From: Anderseniella sp.
Lineage (GTDB): Bacteria; Pseudomonadota; Alphaproteobacteria; Rhizobiales; Aestuariivirgaceae
Assembly (NCBI GenBank): GCA_028289645.1
Contig: JANQOK010000013.1
Span: 1 to 64,000, forward strand
Direction: 5' to 3'
Length of the DNA stretch: 64,000 nt
The position numbers were made by a program, and so were the translations under genes. Position 1 is the stretch's first letter; each line of letters begins with the position of its first letter. The notes beneath the pieces are model-generated. The model saw nothing but the letters and a program-made list of their open reading frames with translations, was not told the origin of the DNA and searched no databases. Positions 61,020 through 64,000 of the stretch are shown here, in pieces.

Positions 61020-63735
61020 GCGGAATATCCTGAAATTTACCTGGATGTATTCACGTCCGGCGCAGATATTTATCCTGTTCATCGTTCTGCTTTCCATGCC
61101 GACCTATTTCATGTCGCTGGATTTGCCAAAGCAGATCGTCAACGGCCCAATTCTCGGACAGGGCTTTGAAACCGCCGGCGCCGAGCAGACATTCATGAAG
61201 CTCAGCTGGACCATCTCCGGCGAAGAGTGGGTCCTGTTCAGCGGTCTGCAGCTTGAACGCCTGAACATGCTGTTCGCCCTGTCGGGCACGTTCCTGACAT
61301 TGATCATCATCAACGGCCTGTTCAAGTTTTACATCAACACCTACAAGGGCAGGCTTGGAGAGCGCATGCTGCGGCGCATCCGCTATTCGCTCATAGACCG
61401 TCTTTTGCGGTTTCCGGTGCGGGCGTTCCGGCGCATCAAGTCTTCTGAAATGGCCAGCATGGTCAAGGACGAGGTCGAGCCCATCGGCGGTTTCATGGGC
61501 GATGCCTTCGTGTCACCCCTGATGCTGGGGGGGCAGGCGATCACTGCCATGACCTTCATCATGGTGCAGAATGTCTATCTGGGACTGATCGCCCTGTTCA
61601 TGATCGGCGTGCAGTTCATCATTATTCCCAGAATGCGCCGCCACCTGATCCGGCTGGGCAAGGAGCGCCAGATCACCGCGCGCAAGCTGGCCGGTCGCGT
61701 CGGAGAAATCGTTGACGGCATCACCCATGTGCATGTCAACGATACATCGCACTATGAACGTGCCGACATATCCAGCCGACTGGCGCGGATCTTTTACATT
61801 CGCTACGAGCTGTTCCAGCGCAAGTTCTTCACCAAGTTCCTGAACAACCTGCTGGCGCAGATAACACCCTTCCTGTTTTATGTTGTGGGCGGGTACTTCG
61901 CGCTGCAGGGCAAGATCGACGTTGGCCAATTGGTGGCGGTGATTGCGGCCTACAAGGACCTGCCGGCACCGATCAAGGAACTGATCGACTGGGATCAGCG
62001 CCGGCTAGATGTGGAAGTGAAATACGCACAGGTGGTGGAGCAGTTTGATATCGAGGACATACTCGATGAAAAGCTGCAGGCCTTGCCTGACGAGGTGGTT
62101 CCGCCGCTTGCATTCCCCATTGAAGTGAACAATCTGACCGTTACAGATGACACCGGAACCACGCTGTTGAGCCGGGCGCGGTTGACAATTACCGCAGGCA
62201 CCAGCCTGGCGCTTGTCGGGCAGTCAAACTCCGGCGCAGATGTGCTCGCTGACACCATAGTCCGGCTTTATCTGCCAGACAGTGGCTCGGTGAGCTTCGG
62301 TGGTGCTGACCTGATGGACATCGGGGAGAGCGTCATCGGTCGGCGTGTCGGCTATGCTGCCGGTGATATATTCCTACCGCAGGGCAGTCTGCGTGACAGT
62401 CTGCTGTATGCCCTTAAACACCAGCCGGTTGAGGAGCGCACCTATGAAGGCCCCGATGCGCTCAGCAGGCAACGTTTTCTCAACGAGGCTGAAATCACTG
62501 CCAACAGCAAGCTGGACATCGATGCCGACTGGTTGTTGATCGACAATAACCCTGAAGCCAGCGGAGAAGGCATGGTCATCCATAAGCGCCTCGTGGAGGT
62601 GCTGTGTGCGGCCGGCCTTGAAGATGACGTGTTCAATCTCGGATTGCGGGGCAAGGTCGATCCGGACACCAATCCGCACTTTGCAGACAAGATTCTTGCG
62701 GCTCGCCACGCCCTGCGGTCGCATATTGACGAAGAGAAGATGTCCGAACTGGTTGAACTGTTTGATCCGGAGCAATTTGCCGTTCAGGCGACAATTGGTG
62801 AGAATCTGTTGTTTGGTACCCCGGTCGGGGACGAGTTTGCCGCCCAGAACCTGGCGCAGAACGAGTACTTCCGCTCGGTCTTACGCGACGCCGGCCTTGA
62901 GGACATGTTGCTCGCCAAGGGCGTTGAACTGGCCGAGACGACCATAGGCCTGTTTCAGGATCTGCCGCCCGACCATGAATTCTTCAATCAGATCACCTTC
63001 ATGGATGCTGAACGCCTGCCCGAGTATGCGGGCCTTCTGAAACGTGCCAAGCAGGCTGGTGAGACCGCCCTGACGCTGGATGAACGCTACATGCTTATTG
63101 AACTGACGTTCTCCTATGTAGAGCCGCGCCACCGCATGGGGCTGGTCGACGAGGAACTGCAGGATCGGGTTCTGGATGGGCGCAACCGGTTCAAGTCCGG
63201 ATTGCCGGAAACGCTTGCCGGCAGCATCAGTTTCTACGATCCGGAAACCTACAACGTCGCCGCCTCGGTTCAGGATAACCTGTTGATGGGACGTGTGGCG
63301 CATGGCATTGCCCGGGCCCCGCAGCGGGTATTCGAGGTGATGTCGGCGACGCTGAAAGAGATGCAGTTGCGTGACGAGATACTGGACCTGGGCCTGGAGT
63401 TTGACATCGGCTCCGCCGGCAAGCGGTTGAGCTCCGTGCAGCGGCAGAAGCTGGGCCTGGCGCGGGCGTTGATCAAGCAGCCGGACCTGCTTGTCCTGAA
63501 CCGTCCGCTCAGCGCGCTTGATGGTCGTCAGCAAGCCGCAATCCTGAGCGACGTAATGAAATATGTCGCGCGGCAGTCAAACAAGCCTGCCATTGTGTGG
63601 GTTGTTTCGGATGCGGCGCTGGCGTCGGATTTTGATGAGATATGTGTAATGGCAGGTGGTAAGATACTTGAAACGGGCAAGCGAGAAACACTGTTGAAAA
63701 GTGGCGGAGCCTATTCAAAGGTGCTGGCAGAGTAG
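61012..63735 (+). CDS. ABC-exporter-like protein with degenerate, expanded nucleotide-binding region
   Basis: A 907-residue protein from the ATG at 61012. Residues about 8-320 hold hydrophobic segments and an exporter-type membrane domain. Walker A is replaced by G403-QSNSG408-A409-D410 (no Lys, no Ser/Thr). Walker B reads LLVLN830-R831 where D-E is expected, and the H-loop reads S866-D867. Only a signature-like RLSSVQRQKLGLARALIKQ (about 805-823) and D-loop SALD remain. Between Walker A and signature are about 400 residues, roughly 300 more than normal, with three copies of a Q-loop/helical unit (about 452-467, 587-602, 744-760). It probably cannot hydrolyse ATP in the usual way. A cNMP-binding gene follows by 32 bp. 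Confidence 0.8.
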   Translation: MLERNILKFTWMYSRPAQIFILFIVLLSMPTYFMSLDLPKQIVNGPILGQGFETAGAEQTFMKLSWTISGEEWVLFSGLQLERLNMLFALSGTFLTLIIINGLFKFYINTYKGRLGERMLRRIRYSLIDRLLRFPVRAFRRIKSSEMASMVKDEVEPIGGFMGDAFVSPLMLGGQAITAMTFIMVQNVYLGLIALFMIGVQFIIIPRMRRHLIRLGKERQITARKLAGRVGEIVDGITHVHVNDTSHYERADISSRLARIFYIRYELFQRKFFTKFLNNLLAQITPFLFYVVGGYFALQGKIDVGQLVAVIAAYKDLPAPIKELIDWDQRRLDVEVKYAQVVEQFDIEDILDEKLQALPDEVVPPLAFPIEVNNLTVTDDTGTTLLSRARLTITAGTSLALVGQSNSGADVLADTIVRLYLPDSGSVSFGGADLMDIGESVIGRRVGYAAGDIFLPQGSLRDSLLYALKHQPVEERTYEGPDALSRQRFLNEAEITANSKLDIDADWLLIDNNPEASGEGMVIHKRLVEVLCAAGLEDDVFNLGLRGKVDPDTNPHFADKILAARHALRSHIDEEKMSELVELFDPEQFAVQATIGENLLFGTPVGDEFAAQNLAQNEYFRSVLRDAGLEDMLLAKGVELAETTIGLFQDLPPDHEFFNQITFMDAERLPEYAGLLKRAKQAGETALTLDERYMLIELTFSYVEPRHRMGLVDEELQDRVLDGRNRFKSGLPETLAGSISFYDPETYNVAASVQDNLLMGRVAHGIARAPQRVFEVMSATLKEMQLRDEILDLGLEFDIGSAGKRLSSVQRQKLGLARALIKQPDLLVLNRPLSALDGRQQAAILSDVMKYVARQSNKPAIVWVVSDAALASDFDEICVMAGGKILETGKRETLLKSGGAYSKVLAE

Positions 63736-63767
63736 CAGCAGCGATCTGCGCCAAACGGGAGAAAACA

Positions 63768-64000
63768 ATGGCGCTCAATGAAGAAGTGGAAATGCTTGGC
63801 AACGTGTCTCTGTTTGCCGGGCTGCAACCCAGCCAGTTGAAGTTGCTGGCCTTTACGTCACAACGCCTGACTTTCACGGAAGGCGATATGCTGTTCCACC
63901 AGAATGATTCCGGCGATGCGGCTTATGTGGTGCTGTGCGGGGACGCAGAGGTCATTGTCGAGATCGATGGCAGCGATGTGGTTGTGGCGACACTCGGAAA
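63768..64000 (+). CDS. Cyclic-nucleotide-binding domain protein, truncated by window edge
   Basis: An ATG at 63768 behind ACGGGAG opens a frame of 77 residues that runs off the right end. LGNVSLFAGLQPSQLKLLAF, then FTEGDMLFHQNDSGDAAYVV and VLCGDAEVIVEIDG, are the N-terminal strands of a cNMP-binding (Crp-like) domain; the phosphate-binding cassette would lie beyond the edge. Whether a DNA-binding or other domain follows cannot be seen. It is 32 bp after the degenerate ABC gene, most likely in the same operon. Confidence 0.85.
   Translation, partial: MALNEEVEMLGNVSLFAGLQPSQLKLLAFTSQRLTFTEGDMLFHQNDSGDAAYVVLCGDAEVIVEIDGSDVVVATLG

Noticed and set aside
1-64000. CRISPR arrays, insertion sequences, prophage, integrase or attachment sites
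   Set aside because: No spaced repeats, transposase or phage genes were seen; the window appears to be ordinary chromosome with operon-scale modules.

Overview
The window looks like a chromosomal segment of a GC-rich, probably marine, heterotrophic alphaproteobacterium. The basis is inference from gene content: two DctPQM-type TRAP transporters, an orphan TAXI protein, a CuyA-type cysteate lyase, a DmdA-like demethylase, a betaine-type ABC importer and betaine demethylases, plus PhaR-like and FCD-GntR-type control sites. Hyphomicrobiales or a relative would fit, but no rRNA or taxonomic marker is present. I saw no tRNA, rRNA, CRISPR array, insertion sequence or prophage.

Layout. (1) 1-8030: a truncated gene, two LysR regulators, a CuyA-like PLP lyase divergent from its likely regulator, an alpha/beta hydrolase and a three-gene ProX/ProV/ProW-like importer. 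(2) 8078-10929: PEP carboxylase with a PhaR-type site upstream. (3) 10957-15113: a Rieske oxygenase and a trimethylamine-dehydrogenase-like flavoprotein (betaine N-demethylation) divergent from a BetI-like TetR regulator. (4) 15155-23790: a TRAP transporter, a MarR regulator and a homogentisate operon (hmgA, fumarylacetoacetase, a variant MBL-fold protein, an aromatic hydroxylase, DUF2783). A near-identical operator lies in front of both the TRAP operon and the hmgR/hmgA pair. (5) 23810-34811: a DCC protein, a Sel1-like membrane protein with a TAXI protein, a GlsB-like membrane protein, a secreted subtilase followed by a secreted peptidoglycan-binding-like protein, a CNT nucleoside transporter, a molybdopterin sulfite-oxidase-like enzyme and a GNAT. 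(6) 34882-36373: an NTF2-like protein and a second PLP lyase. (7) 36375-42740: a compact uronate (KDG/KDPG) module made of eda, TRAP transporter, SDR, kdgK and a GntR regulator, with an identical 14-bp site at two promoters. (8) 42834-45014: an alpha/beta hydrolase and the DmdA-like protein with a terminator in its leader.

(9) 45097-64000 is the most unusual part. It holds four glycosyltransferases, a polysaccharide-deacetylase-like protein, a complete peptide-type ABC importer, two methyltransferase-like proteins, a DUF3095 cyclase-like protein, a membrane class III nucleotide cyclase, a 907-residue ABC-exporter-like protein, and a cyclic-nucleotide-binding protein cut by the window edge. 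In the ABC-like protein Walker A, Walker B/catalytic Glu and the H-loop have all lost their key residues, and the nucleotide-binding region carries three consecutive copies of a helical-subdomain-like unit. I regard this pseudo-ABC/cNMP-binding pair, possibly tied to envelope glycan synthesis, as the best candidate for an undescribed system.

Gene starts were chosen by Shine-Dalgarno position and family alignment, so several differ from the longest open frame; functional calls are from memory of families, with no database search.
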